The notes under the pieces: generated by a model | Databases searched by the model: none | What the model saw: only the letters and a program-made list of their open reading frames with translations | Told to the model about the DNA's origin: nothing | Translations under genes and position numbers: made by a program | Shown: positions 1 to 8,504 of the stretch, piece by piece | Position numbering within the stretch: the first letter of the stretch is position 1 | Layout: each line of letters opens with the position of its first letter | Assembly: GCF_009905435.1 (NCBI RefSeq) | Contig: NZ_JAAAMT010000022.1 | Span: forward strand, 1-64,000 | Source of the DNA: Pseudomonas sp. R5(2019) | Lineage (GTDB): Bacteria; Pseudomonadota; Gammaproteobacteria; Pseudomonadales; Pseudomonadaceae | Direction: 5' to 3' | DNA length: 64,000 bases

Positions 1-72
1 CGGCAGCATCGGCACGTTGTTCATAAAAAAATGCCCCAGGCCGTCGAGACCCAGGACAGTGAAGATGTCTAA
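1..72 (+). CDS. 3' end of an unidentified gene (partial)
   Basis: Frame 1 is open from the window edge to a TAA at 70-72 and encodes about 23 residues ending in ETQDSEDV. This would be the C-terminal tail of a rightward gene lying mostly outside the window. A GC-rich stretch and a T-run follow at about 122-150. The fragment is too short to identify and could be a chance open frame. Confidence 0.3.
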   Translation, partial: RQHRHVVHKKMPQAVETQDSEDV

Positions 73-119
73 AACCCGGTTTCCGGTGGATCGCAAGGCT
101 GCTCCGCTTAAGTGAACAG

Positions 120-151
120 CATTGCGCGCATTGCGCGGCTTTTTTGCTTTT
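120..151 (+). terminator. weak possible terminator
   Basis: A short GCGC/GCGC repeat is followed by a T-rich run about 50 bases after the partial gene at the window edge. The stem is poor, so this is only a candidate. Confidence 0.25.
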
Positions 152-184
152 TATCCCTTTTACCGAGTGTCGCGACCTTGGCCT

Positions 185-586
185 TCAGTGCGACAGCTCA
201 CGCAGCGCAGCACAGGCAAGAAATCCTGAACGCGATGCGTAACGCCCATCCCGACCTACTACGTCATCAATGCGCTTGAGCAGCCGTTCAGGCAGCGTCG
301 CGTTGAACCGCACCGCTTTGCCCAGGTATGGCGTCACGTCGAACTCCACTACCGCCCAGATTCCGTCTGCATAGTCTGGATTATCCAAATGCGCGTCGAC
401 TTCGCTTGGCTGAGGTAACGCTACGCCGTCGACTACCAGGCCTTCGAAATGCAGGGCGAGTGCCTCTTGCACGCTTTCCAGCGCCTCGGTGACAGTCTCA
501 CCAGCGGAAAAGCAGCCCGGCACGTCGGGCACTGTGACGCCATAGGCACAGTCAGGATCTTTATGAAGTACAACTGGAAATTTCAT
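185..586 (-). CDS. hicB: HicB-family antitoxin
   Basis: This 133-residue protein has the HicB layout. The N-terminal half (about 1-60) is a degenerate RNase H-like HicB domain with the typical stretch DVPGCFSAGETVTEAL. The C-terminal part (about 90-133) looks like a ribbon-helix-helix DNA-binding segment (RFNATLPERLLKRIDDVVGR). HicB proteins neutralise the HicA mRNA interferase and repress their own operon. Here it follows a hicA-like frame by 27 bases, in the usual toxin-antitoxin order, but that hicA lacks its start (see 614-769). HicB may therefore be a solitary antitoxin. The family call is firm; present function is uncertain. Confidence 0.85.
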   Translation of the reverse strand: MKFPVVLHKDPDCAYGVTVPDVPGCFSAGETVTEALESVQEALALHFEGLVVDGVALPQPSEVDAHLDNPDYADGIWAVVEFDVTPYLGKAVRFNATLPERLLKRIDDVVGRDGRYASRSGFLACAALRELSH

Positions 587-613
587 TGGTTCCGTCCCGC
601 CGTGTTGCCGGTT

Positions 614-769
614 TCATTTGAGACCAGCCTGTTTCAGTATGTTGTTGAATGTTCCTTTCGGTATCTCTAGAGCGGGGTGTTTCACTGTGACCCGCCCATG
701 CTTTACTGGATGTTTGTACTGGTGGTGGCTTCCCTTTACCTCCTTGCCCGATGATGTGCAGCATACACA
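614..769 (-). pseudogene. hicA: 5'-truncated hicA toxin remnant
   Basis: On the minus strand the frame reads KGSHHQYKHPVKHGRVTV and then KHPALEIPKGTFNNILKQ before AGLK and a TGA at 616-614. This is the C-terminal two thirds of a HicA double-stranded-RNA-binding-fold toxin, including the catalytic histidine in GSHHQ. The usual first 18-20 residues are absent: the frame closes at a TAG (772-770) with no ATG, and the upstream sequence is a GT-rich run (about 770-800). Either a deletion or a frameshift removed the start. The family is recognised from motifs only. Confidence 0.7.
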
Positions 770-960
770 CTACCGCACCACCATACACACCACACACACT
801 ATTTTTTGAAATTTGGTAACGAGAATTGGCCGATGGGAAAGTGGTCCGGGTGGACCCCTTAACCCCCTGCCGCGCTTGAGCACGCGCTGGCACAAACAGC
901 CGCCAACTGGACGATGAGCCAAATAGGTGCGTTAATCGGCTCATCCCGTGAGCCGAATAG

Positions 961-1563
961 CTCACCCGGTTTAACGAAAGCCGAAACGACACCCGGCTCG
1001 ACCCGTTCATACGCGCCGGCATCGCGCATGTCTGGTTCGTCACGCTTCACCCTTTTGAAGACGGCAACGGCCGGTTGACGCGGGCGTTGACCGATCTGGT
1101 GCTGGCACAAGGGGAGCATCAGGCGACCCGCCTCTACACCATGTCAGCACGCATCCTTGAAGATTGCGCGGGCTACTATCGAATCCTTCAAAACAGCCAG
1201 AAGGGCTCGATGGATATCACTCCCTGGCTTGAGTGGATTCTGCAAACCTTGCTCGCCAGCCCGCAAAGCGCGATCGCGCGCATCGAGCGCGTACTGAACA
1301 AAGCGCGATTCTGGCAGCTGCACAGAAACCAGGGCTTGTCTGATGAACAGCTTAAAGTGCTCAACCGCCTGCTGGATGGCGGTGAGAACGGATTCAGCGA
1401 AGGCATCAGCGCGTCTGAGTATCAAGCCGTCACCAAGGTCAGCAAGGCCACCGCTACCCGCCACCTCGCCGACTTGCTGGAAAAAGGCTACCTGACCAGA
1501 ATGGCCGGCGGCGGGCGCAGCACCCGCTATCAAATCAACTGGCCTGTGCCAGCCTTAGCCTGA
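961..1563 (+). pseudogene. Fic-domain AMP-transferase, 5'-truncated remnant
   Basis: The frame opens after an in-frame TAG (958-960) and contains an intact Fic active-site motif, HPFEDGNGR, encoded at 1048-1074, preceded by the typical helix IAHVWFVTL. The remaining 160 or so residues match the C-terminal half of the Fic/DUF4172-type architecture, ending in a winged-helix-like segment (ATRHLADLLEKGYLTRM). Full-length family members carry 150-200 more N-terminal residues, including the inhibitory helix. These are missing, and no good start codon precedes the motif. It is probably inactive. Family members transfer AMP or similar groups to target proteins. Confidence 0.65.
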
Positions 1564-1570
1564 GAACCCC

Positions 1571-2032
1571 ATGTCCGAACTGCGCCCCCCCGCCCTCGAC
1601 GAAATCGACCGCCAACTCATCGCCGCCCTGCAAATCAATGCCCGCGAAAGCGTGGCCATGCTGGCGCGCAACCTGGGAATCGCCCGCACCACCGTCACCT
1701 CCCGCCTGGCCCGGCTGGAAAAGGCCAAGGTCATCACCGGCTACGGGGTGCGGCTGGGTCAGCGGGTCATCGATGGCGGCTTGCAGGCCTACGTCGGGAT
1801 CACCGTGCAATCGCGCTCCGGCAAGGACGTGGTGCGCCGGCTGAGCGCCATGGCGCAGGTCGAGCAACTGTGTGCCGTGAGTGGCGAATTCGACTACGTC
1901 GCCTGGCTGCGCACCGACTCGCCGGAACAACTGGACCAGTTGCTGGACCAGATCGGCAGTGTCGAGGGGGTGGAGAAGACCACCACCTCGATCATCCTCA
2001 GCAGCAAGATTGATCGCGGGCAGCCCATCTGA
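1571..2032 (+). CDS. Lrp/AsnC-family transcriptional regulator
   Basis: The 153-residue protein begins with an AsnC-type helix-turn-helix (about 9-65: DEIDRQLIAALQ, then ARNLGIARTTVTSRLARLEK). A RAM/ligand-binding domain follows (about 70-145), the standard Lrp length. It lies upstream of davBA on the same strand, so the lysine-degradation genes are its likely target. That is inferred from position and from the same order in P. putida. The start is only 7 bases after the Fic remnant ends. Confidence 0.85.
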   Translation: MSELRPPALDEIDRQLIAALQINARESVAMLARNLGIARTTVTSRLARLEKAKVITGYGVRLGQRVIDGGLQAYVGITVQSRSGKDVVRRLSAMAQVEQLCAVSGEFDYVAWLRTDSPEQLDQLLDQIGSVEGVEKTTTSIILSSKIDRGQPI

Positions 2033-2138
2033 GTAAGCGGACATTTCCAGAAACCAAAGCACGGTGACCTTTTTTGTTATCCCTGTATAGGCTCGACGGG
2101 CGCGTACTGCTGGATAACTTGATAAAGGCGAGGGTGTT

Positions 2139-2240
2139 ATGAAAAGGGATATCTTTTCCGAGTTGGTAGAAGGGTTCGAAGCATTGGCAGCTGAACGAGC
2201 GAGAAAGCAGCAACTAAACCTAAGCGATGACGCCTCACAT
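2139..2240 (+). pseudogene. N-terminal stub of a HigA-like antitoxin
   Basis: The reading frame starts MKRDIFSELVEGFEALAAER. This opening is common to small XRE-type antitoxins of RelE/HigB-like systems. After about 30 residues the sequence no longer resembles that family, and the frame runs on without meaning to 2429. Immediately upstream, overlapping as ATGA, a frame ends in LLDNLIKARVL, which could be the tail of a toxin. This looks like a decayed toxin-antitoxin pair. The identification rests on the N-terminal motif alone. Confidence 0.4.
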
Positions 2241-2394
2241 CAAAATGCACAAATTTTTCGTCATATTGATCAATCAATGCTCTATATGACGACACCTTGC
2301 ATCTTATTTACGAACCCCACCCTCCTTAAAATGGCCCTCATTCGTTCTCTATACTCACGCTCTGCACCCAGCGCCGAGCCCGACGAGGTCTGCC

Positions 2395-4077
2395 ATGCAC
2401 AAGAACAATCGCCACCCCGCCGACGGTAAAAAACCCATCACGGTCTACGGACCGGACTTTCCCTTCGCATTCGATGACTGGATCGAGCATCCCGCCGGCC
2501 TGGGCAGTATTCCGGCGCAACGCCACGGTGAGGAAGTGGCGATTGTCGGCGCCGGGATTGCTGGCCTGGTGGCCGCCTACGAGCTGATGAAGCTGGGCCT
2601 CAAGCCTGTGGTGTATGAAGCGTCGAAGATGGGCGGCCGGTTGCGTTCACAGGCCTTCGAGGGCACCGATGGGATCATCGCCGAGCTAGGCGGGATGCGC
2701 TTCCCGGTGTCGTCGACGGCGTTCTATCACTATGTGGACAAGCTCGGGCTTGAGACCAAGCCGTTTCCCAATCCGTTGACCGGCGCTTCCGGCAGCACGG
2801 TCATCGATCTGGAAGGCCAGACCTATTACGCGGAAAAACTCGCCGACTTGCCCAAGTTGTTTCAGGAGGTCGCTGACGCCTGGGCCGATGCGCTGGAGGA
2901 CGGCGCCCGTTTTGGCGAGATCCAGCAAGCGATCCGCGACCGCGATGTGCCGCGCCTCAAGGAACTGTGGAACACCCTGGTGCCGCTGTGGGATGACCGC
3001 ACCTTTTATGACTTTGTCGCCACCTCCAAAGCCTTTGCCAAGCTGAGCTTTCTGCACCGCGAGGTGTTCGGCCAGGTGGGCTTCGGCACCGGCGGCTGGG
3101 ACTCGGACTTCCCCAATTCGATGCTGGAAATCTTCCGCGTGGTGATGACCAACTGCGACGACCATCAGCACCTGATCGTCGGCGGCGTCGAACAAGTGCC
3201 GCTGGGCATCTGGCGCCACGTGCCCGAACGCTGTGCGCACTGGCCGCAAGGCACCAGCTTGAGCACCCTGCACCGCGGTGCGCCGCGCTCGGGCGTCAAA
3301 AGCATTGCCCGCGCCAGCGACGGGCGCCTGGCGGTGACCGACAACTGGGGCGACACCCGCCACTATGCTGCGGTACTGACCACCTGCCAGAGCTGGCTGC
3401 TGACCACCCAGATCGAATGCGAAGAGTCGCTGTTCTCGCAAAAGATGTGGATGGCCCTGGACCGCACCCGCTACATGCAATCCTCGAAAACCTTCGTGAT
3501 GGTCGACCGGCCGTTCTGGAAGGACAAAGACCCGGAAACCGGCCGCGACGTGATGAGCATGACCCTCACCGACCGACTGACCCGCGGCACCTACCTGTTC
3601 GACAACGGCGACGACAAGCCGGGGGTGATCTGCCTGTCCTACTCGTGGATGAGCGATGCCTTGAAGATGCTCCCGCACCCGGTGGAAAAGCGCGTCAAAC
3701 TGGCCCTCGACGCATTGAAAAAGATCTATCCGAAGGTGGATATCGCCGGGCGCATCATCGGTGACCCGATCACCGTTTCATGGGAGGCCGACCCGCATTT
3801 CCTTGGCGCTTTCAAGGGCGCGCTCCCGGGGCACTACCGTTACAATCAACGTATGTATGCCCACTTCATGCAGGACCAGATGCCCGCCGAGCAACGCGGC
3901 ATATTCATTGCTGGCGACGATGTGTCCTGGACACCCGCCTGGGTCGAAGGCGCCGTGCAAACTTCGCTCAACGCGGTGTGGGGCATCATGAATCACTTTG
4001 GTGGTCGCACTCACCCGCAGAACCCCGGCCCGGGTGACGTGTTTGCCGAGATCGGCCCGATTGCCCTGCCGGATTAA
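2395..4077 (+). CDS. davB: L-lysine 2-monooxygenase
   Basis: The enzyme is a FAD-dependent amine oxidase-fold monooxygenase that oxidatively decarboxylates L-lysine to 5-aminovaleramide, the first step of the aminovalerate route. The 560-residue length matches P. putida DavB, and the protein is alignable with it from start to end by eye. The FAD-binding GAGIAG lies at residues 52-57, the ribose-binding Glu at about 75, and a GGRLRS motif at 80-85. The C-terminal FAD motif includes FIAGDDVSWTPAWVEGAV. A GAGG ribosome site lies 6 bases before the ATG. davA follows after 14 bases, forming one operon. Confidence 0.95.
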   Translation: MHKNNRHPADGKKPITVYGPDFPFAFDDWIEHPAGLGSIPAQRHGEEVAIVGAGIAGLVAAYELMKLGLKPVVYEASKMGGRLRSQAFEGTDGIIAELGGMRFPVSSTAFYHYVDKLGLETKPFPNPLTGASGSTVIDLEGQTYYAEKLADLPKLFQEVADAWADALEDGARFGEIQQAIRDRDVPRLKELWNTLVPLWDDRTFYDFVATSKAFAKLSFLHREVFGQVGFGTGGWDSDFPNSMLEIFRVVMTNCDDHQHLIVGGVEQVPLGIWRHVPERCAHWPQGTSLSTLHRGAPRSGVKSIARASDGRLAVTDNWGDTRHYAAVLTTCQSWLLTTQIECEESLFSQKMWMALDRTRYMQSSKTFVMVDRPFWKDKDPETGRDVMSMTLTDRLTRGTYLFDNGDDKPGVICLSYSWMSDALKMLPHPVEKRVKLALDALKKIYPKVDIAGRIIGDPITVSWEADPHFLGAFKGALPGHYRYNQRMYAHFMQDQMPAEQRGIFIAGDDVSWTPAWVEGAVQTSLNAVWGIMNHFGGRTHPQNPGPGDVFAEIGPIALPD

Positions 4078-4091
4078 AAAGGAACGTCACC

Positions 4092-4892
4092 ATGCGCATC
4101 GCCCTGTTTCAATGTGCACCGCTACCGCTGGATGTGACCGCCAACCTTGAGCGCCTGCGCCAACAGGCCCATGAGGCCGCCGCTCGCGGTGCGAACCTGC
4201 TGGTCTGCCCGGAGATGTTTCTGAGTGGCTATAACATCGGCGCCGAGCAGGTCGCGAGCCTGGCGCAAGCTCACGACGGCCAGGCGGCGCAGCAGGTCGG
4301 TGAGATCGCTCGCAGCTGCGGTATCGCCATCGTCTACGGCTACCCGGAGCGGGGCGTTGACGACCGGATTTTCAACAGCGTGCAACTGATCGACGCCCAA
4401 GGTCAGGCGCTGGGTAACTACCGCAAGACGCATCTGTTCGGCGAGCTGGACCGGCAAATGTTCAGTGCCGGCGCTGGCGAATTCCCGATCATCGAGCTCA
4501 ACGGTTGGCGCCTGGGCCTGCTGATCTGCTACGACCTGGAGTTTCCGGAGAACACCCGTCGCCTGGCATTGGCGGGCGCCGAGCTGATCCTGGTGCCCAC
4601 CGCCAACATGAAGCCGTATGACTTCATCGCCCAGGTCACGGTGCGTGCCCGCGCCCAGGAAAATCAGTGTTATGTGGCCTACGCCAACTACTGCGACAGC
4701 GAAGGCGATATCCACTATTGCGGCCAAAGCAGCATCGCCGCCCCCGATGGCAGTGTGCTTGCCCAGGCGCAAGAGAGCAGCGAAATGCTGGTGGTCAGCC
4801 TCGACCGGGAGCTGATGACCAGCGTGCGCGCGCATACGCCGTATCTGCAAGACCGCCGACCCGAGCTGTACGGCGATTTGAGCAAAGGCTGA
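4092..4892 (+). CDS. davA: 5-aminovaleramide amidohydrolase (delta-valeramidase)
   Basis: This nitrilase-superfamily amidase of 266 residues hydrolyses 5-aminovaleramide to 5-aminovalerate and ammonia. The catalytic triad is visible: Glu41 in CPEMFLSGY, Lys112 in YRKTHLFGE and Cys146 in LLICYDLEFPE. It sits 14 bases after davB with its own AAGGA ribosome site, so the two lysine-degradation enzymes are co-transcribed. The later steps (davDT to glutarate) are not in this window. Confidence 0.95.
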   Translation: MRIALFQCAPLPLDVTANLERLRQQAHEAAARGANLLVCPEMFLSGYNIGAEQVASLAQAHDGQAAQQVGEIARSCGIAIVYGYPERGVDDRIFNSVQLIDAQGQALGNYRKTHLFGELDRQMFSAGAGEFPIIELNGWRLGLLICYDLEFPENTRRLALAGAELILVPTANMKPYDFIAQVTVRARAQENQCYVAYANYCDSEGDIHYCGQSSIAAPDGSVLAQAQESSEMLVVSLDRELMTSVRAHTPYLQDRRPELYGDLSKG

Positions 4893-4918
4893 AGCTGCCA
4901 GCGGTGTTATCCGTTAGC

Positions 4919-4955
4919 ATGACGACTCTACGGGCCCAATAGCTTACGTCGTCAT
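4919..4955 (+). promoter_or_regulatory. inverted repeat reaching into the pqqF start codon
   Basis: ATGACGAC at 4919-4926 and GTCGTCAT at 4948-4955 form a perfect 8-bp inverted repeat with a 21-base spacer. The right arm includes the first bases of the pqqF ATG, and no clear Shine-Dalgarno sequence precedes that ATG. It could be an RNA hairpin limiting pqqF translation or a protein-binding site. Confidence 0.4.
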
Positions 4956-7284
4956 GCTCCAGCACCTCACCTTGGCCAATGGCCTGCGTGTCAGCCTGCA
5001 CGCTGCACCGCAGCTCAAACGCTGTGCAGCGGCCCTGCGCGTAGCCGCTGGCAATCATGACGTCGCTGCGCAATGGCCTGGCCTGGCCCACTTTCTGGAA
5101 CACCTGTTTTTTCTCGGCAGCGAGCGTTTTCCCGCCGCTGACGGGCTGATGCGCTATGTGCAGCGCCATGGCGGGCAGGTCAATGCCAGCACCCGCGAGC
5201 GCACCACGGATTACTTTTTTGAAGTGCCGGTTGCAGCCTTCGCCGGCGGGCTGGAGCGCTTGTGCGACATGCTGGCCCACCCGCGTCTGGCCCCGGAAGA
5301 TCAACTGCGCGAGCGTGAAGTGCTGCACGCCGAGTTCATCGCCTGGTCACGCGACGCCGCCGCACAACAGCAATTCGCATTGTTGCAACAGCTTTCGGCG
5401 GCGCACCCGTTGCGCGGCTTTCACGCCGGCAATCGCTACAGCCTGCCGGTGCCCCGGCCCGATTTCCAATGTGCCTTGCAGCAGTTTCGCAAGCGCTATT
5501 ACCAGGCCGGGCAGATGACCTTGAGCCTGGCAGGGCCTCAGCCTCTGGAAGCGCTTGAAGCGCTGGCACGGCAGTTCGGCGCGCTGTTCCCGAGTGGTGA
5601 GAGGGTGCAACAACCGTTGCCGCCACCGCTGCTCGATGACGTGCCAACGCAAGCACTGCTGTTCGCCTGCGAGGAATTGCCCGATGGCATCGCGCAAGCG
5701 ATCGATTTCCTCTCCACCTGGCTGACCGATGAACAACCGGGCGGGCTGGTCGCGCAAATGCGCGAGCAGGTGGGTCTGCAGCGCCTGATCTGCGAGCTGC
5801 TTTATCAGTTTGCGGGCCAGGCGTTGCTGCACATCAGATTCGAGCCCGCCTCGCTCAAGGATGATCCGACAGCCATCGGCCTTCTGTACGACTGGCTGGC
5901 GTTTTTCCAGCACGCGAAGTGGCAGCCGCTGGAGCGTGAATACGCGCTGCTGCGTCAACGCAAGCTGGCTACCGGCAGCGCCCTGGAACTGGCCCGTCTT
6001 GCCAGCGAGCATTACGGCGAAGGCGAAAACGTCACCCGCGCTTTGCCAGCGCTTGTGCAGCGAATGCTCAACAAAACTGTACAGCGCATTGCCCCGGATA
6101 TCCCTTGGCGACTGCCCGCCCCCAATCCGTTCTTGCAGACGGCTGCGGCGCCCCTGACAACAGCGCCCTGCCCCGAGGCGCTGACATTGAGCGATGCCCT
6201 GCCGGCGCAGGGTGAATGGGCAGCGGTCTACCTGCGTTGGCAGCTCCATCCCCCCCTTCAGAGCAGCTTCGCAAAGGTACTCGAACACGCCTTGCAAGGC
6301 CTCGTCCAACGCGCCCGGCAGGCAGGTGTCGAGTTGAGCTTCAGTGCCTGCGGGGCCTTCTGGCAGCTCAAGTGCAGCGGTGTTGCAGCGCCCATCGCAG
6401 CCGTTCTGCAAGAGGCTTTGAACGTGCTCCGTGCGCCACCGGCCAGCAGCTGGCAGGGTTACGGCGAGGCCGACCATACGCCGCCCTTGATGCCGATCCG
6501 GGCATTGATCCAGCGACTGCCTGAAGCGCTGTTGAGCGAATCCCCGCGTCCAACCGAATCGCCAAACCGGGAATCCGCTTGCGATGCCTTGAACGATCTG
6601 TGGGCAACGGCACGCTGGCACGCGATGGCGACCGGGTTATCCACAGCGCAGCAGGCTCAGCTTTTCCATGTGTTGAGCACTGCCCCCGGGCAAGCACAGG
6701 CCAACTTCACTGGCACACCACCACTGGCGTTTGAGCGGCAATGGCGCCAGCAGACCCTGGCGGGCAGTGAGCAGGCGGTTCTGTTGTTCTACCCTGGCCC
6801 TGAAGCCCTCTGGCGCCTGCTGGCGTATCTGCTGCAAGGCCCGTTCTATCAACGCCTGCGCGTCGAGCTGCAGCTGGGCTATGCGGTCTTCAGCGCTTTT
6901 CGCCAGCTTCAAGGCCTGCAAGGCATTGTCTTCGGCGTTCAATCGCCCAGCGCCACGACCAGTGAGATCGTCGCGCATATCCAGGACGTGTTGAACGAAC
7001 AGGCCAAAACCATCAGCGCCGTTGATCTGAGTGAGCCGATAACGGCACTGAGCGCTCAGTTCGAAAGCAGCGCGATGACCGACGCCGAGGCCGCTGAACG
7101 GGCCTGGCAGTCGCTCTTGGGCGGTCGCTTGTCGGATAGTCCGGCTACACTTCAAGACACACTTAAAACCCTGGACTCAAATACCGTGAGTGCAGCCGCG
7201 CAGCAGCTGACCCAGGCTTGCCACGGCGTTTTGTGTCTGGCCAATGGCCAGGCGCCAAATGACCTGTGGCGGCCCCCACGCTGA
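4954..7284 (+). CDS. pqqF: PQQ biosynthesis peptidase PqqF
   Basis: PqqF is a zinc peptidase of family M16 (insulinase/pitrilysin type) thought to trim the modified PqqA peptide. The inverted zinc motif HFLEH is at residues 46-50, with the third ligand expected in the helix containing REREVLHAEF. At 776 residues it has two M16 halves, with the second half much less conserved. It heads the pqqF-A-B-C-D-E cluster, as in P. putida and P. protegens. A 157-base leader separates it from pqqA. Confidence 0.92.
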   Translation: MLQHLTLANGLRVSLHAAPQLKRCAAALRVAAGNHDVAAQWPGLAHFLEHLFFLGSERFPAADGLMRYVQRHGGQVNASTRERTTDYFFEVPVAAFAGGLERLCDMLAHPRLAPEDQLREREVLHAEFIAWSRDAAAQQQFALLQQLSAAHPLRGFHAGNRYSLPVPRPDFQCALQQFRKRYYQAGQMTLSLAGPQPLEALEALARQFGALFPSGERVQQPLPPPLLDDVPTQALLFACEELPDGIAQAIDFLSTWLTDEQPGGLVAQMREQVGLQRLICELLYQFAGQALLHIRFEPASLKDDPTAIGLLYDWLAFFQHAKWQPLEREYALLRQRKLATGSALELARLASEHYGEGENVTRALPALVQRMLNKTVQRIAPDIPWRLPAPNPFLQTAAAPLTTAPCPEALTLSDALPAQGEWAAVYLRWQLHPPLQSSFAKVLEHALQGLVQRARQAGVELSFSACGAFWQLKCSGVAAPIAAVLQEALNVLRAPPASSWQGYGEADHTPPLMPIRALIQRLPEALLSESPRPTESPNRESACDALNDLWATARWHAMATGLSTAQQAQLFHVLSTAPGQAQANFTGTPPLAFERQWRQQTLAGSEQAVLLFYPGPEALWRLLAYLLQGPFYQRLRVELQLGYAVFSAFRQLQGLQGIVFGVQSPSATTSEIVAHIQDVLNEQAKTISAVDLSEPITALSAQFESSAMTDAEAAERAWQSLLGGRLSDSPATLQDTLKTLDSNTVSAAAQQLTQACHGVLCLANGQAPNDLWRPPR

Positions 7285-7319
7285 TACTTACCGTTGCTGT
7301 AACGTTTTTTCTTGAAAAA

Positions 7320-7440
7320 TCGGGCATATCCCGACTGAGAAATTTAGTAACATAGGTCCCTAAGCATCTGACCCTCTCCCTCGGGAGGTGGACTAAATGT
7401 CTAGTTACAAGCCCCTAGACCTATCCGGAAGGAGTACTCC
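7320..7440 (+). promoter_or_regulatory. pqqA leader with several inverted repeats
   Basis: The 157-base pqqF-pqqA gap holds TCGGG-catat-CCCGA (7320-7334), CTCCC-tc-GGGAG (7376-7387), GTCTAG (7399-7404) paired with CTAGAC (7415-7420), and GGAGTACTCC (7431-7440), which contains the ribosome site. ATAGGTC (7352-7358) can alternatively pair with GACCTAT (7418-7424), competing with the GTCTAG hairpin. This suggests an operator plus a structured 5' leader for the highly expressed pqqA. Function is inferred. Confidence 0.45.
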
Positions 7441-7441
7441 C

Positions 7442-7513
7442 ATGTGGACCAAACCTGCTTACACTGACCTGCGTATCGGCTTTGAAGTAACCATGTACTT
7501 CGCTAGCCGCTGA
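7442..7513 (+). CDS. pqqA: PQQ precursor peptide PqqA
   Basis: The 23-residue ribosomal peptide ([20 protein letters not shown], then ASR) is the substrate backbone for PQQ. The conserved Glu15 and Tyr19 in EVTMY are cross-linked by PqqE with PqqD and become the cofactor. It has a strong GGAAGGAG ribosome site 7 bases upstream. An attenuating hairpin follows, consistent with pqqA being made in excess over pqqB-E. Confidence 0.97.
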   Translation: MWTKPAYTDLRIGFEVTMYFASR

Positions 7514-7530
7514 GTGCGCTTGCAGTACAA

Positions 7531-7558
7531 CGCCTCGGTCAGCCGGGGCGTTTTTATT
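7531..7558 (+). terminator. attenuator between pqqA and pqqB
   Basis: CGCCTCGG (7531-7538), a TCAG loop and CCGGGGCG (7543-7550), followed by TTTTTATTT, form an intrinsic terminator. It lies 17 bases after pqqA and before pqqB, so partial read-through is expected. Confidence 0.8.
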
Positions 7559-7584
7559 TCCAGGCGCCGCACGATGGAGCAGCC

Positions 7585-8496
7585 ATGTACATCCAGATTC
7601 TAGGTTCCGCCGCCGGTGGCGGTTTCCCGCAGTGGAACTGCAACTGCGTCAACTGCAAGGGCTTTCGTGACGGCACCTTGCGCGCCACGGCGCGCACCCA
7701 ATCCTCCATAGCCCTGTCCGATGACGGCGTGCACTGGGTGCTGTGCAACGCCTCGCCGGACATCCGCGCGCAGCTGCAAGGCTTTGCCCCGATGCAACCG
7801 GCTCGCGCTCTGCGAGACACCGGCATCAACGCCATCGTCCTGCTGGACAGCCAGATCGACCACACCACTGGCCTGCTCAGCCTGCGCGAAGGCTGCCCCC
7901 ATCAGGTCTGGTGCACGGACATGGTCCACCAGGACCTGACCACCGGTTTTCCGCTGTTCAACATGCTCAGCCACTGGAACGGTGGCCTGGTCTGGAACCG
8001 CATCGAGCTGGAAGGCAGCTTCGTCATCGACGCTTGCCCGAATCTGCGCTTCACACCGTTCCCGCTGCGCAGCGCCGCGCCGCCCTACTCTCCGCACCGC
8101 TTCGACCCGCACCCCGGCGACAACCTGGGCCTGATCGTCGAAGATTTGCGTACCGGCGGTAAACTGTTCTACGCCCCTGGCCTTGGACAGTTCGACGACG
8201 CCCTGCTGCAAAAGATGCACGAAGCCGATTGCCTGCTGGTCGACGGCACCCTGTGGAACGATGACGAGATGCAGCGCCGCGGCGTCGGCACCCGCACCGG
8301 CCGCGAAATGGGCCATCTGGCACAGAACGGCCCGGGCGGCATGCTCGAAGTGCTCGAGCAGTTCCCGCGTCAGCGCAAGGTGCTGATCCACATCAACAAC
8401 ACCAACCCGATCCTCGATGAAGACTCCGCCGAACGCGCCGAAGTCGAACGCCGGGGCGTCGAAGTCGCCTTCGACGGCATGAGCATCGAGTTGTAG
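7585..8496 (+). CDS. pqqB: PQQ biosynthesis protein PqqB
   Basis: PqqB has a metallo-beta-lactamase-like fold and is thought to act as an iron-dependent hydroxylase forming the quinone precursor. The 303-residue length is standard, with the family opening [19 protein letters not shown] and a conserved NCVNC cysteine pair. It is preceded by GGAG and followed by pqqC after 8 bases. Confidence 0.96.
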   Translation: MYIQILGSAAGGGFPQWNCNCVNCKGFRDGTLRATARTQSSIALSDDGVHWVLCNASPDIRAQLQGFAPMQPARALRDTGINAIVLLDSQIDHTTGLLSLREGCPHQVWCTDMVHQDLTTGFPLFNMLSHWNGGLVWNRIELEGSFVIDACPNLRFTPFPLRSAAPPYSPHRFDPHPGDNLGLIVEDLRTGGKLFYAPGLGQFDDALLQKMHEADCLLVDGTLWNDDEMQRRGVGTRTGREMGHLAQNGPGGMLEVLEQFPRQRKVLIHINNTNPILDEDSAERAEVERRGVEVAFDGMSIEL

Positions 8497-8504
8497 GAGC
8501 TGAC

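Noticed and set aside
2240..2429. C-terminal part of the 96-codon frame beginning at 2139
   Set aside because: After the antitoxin-like start the sequence runs through the davB promoter region and start codon with no coding character.
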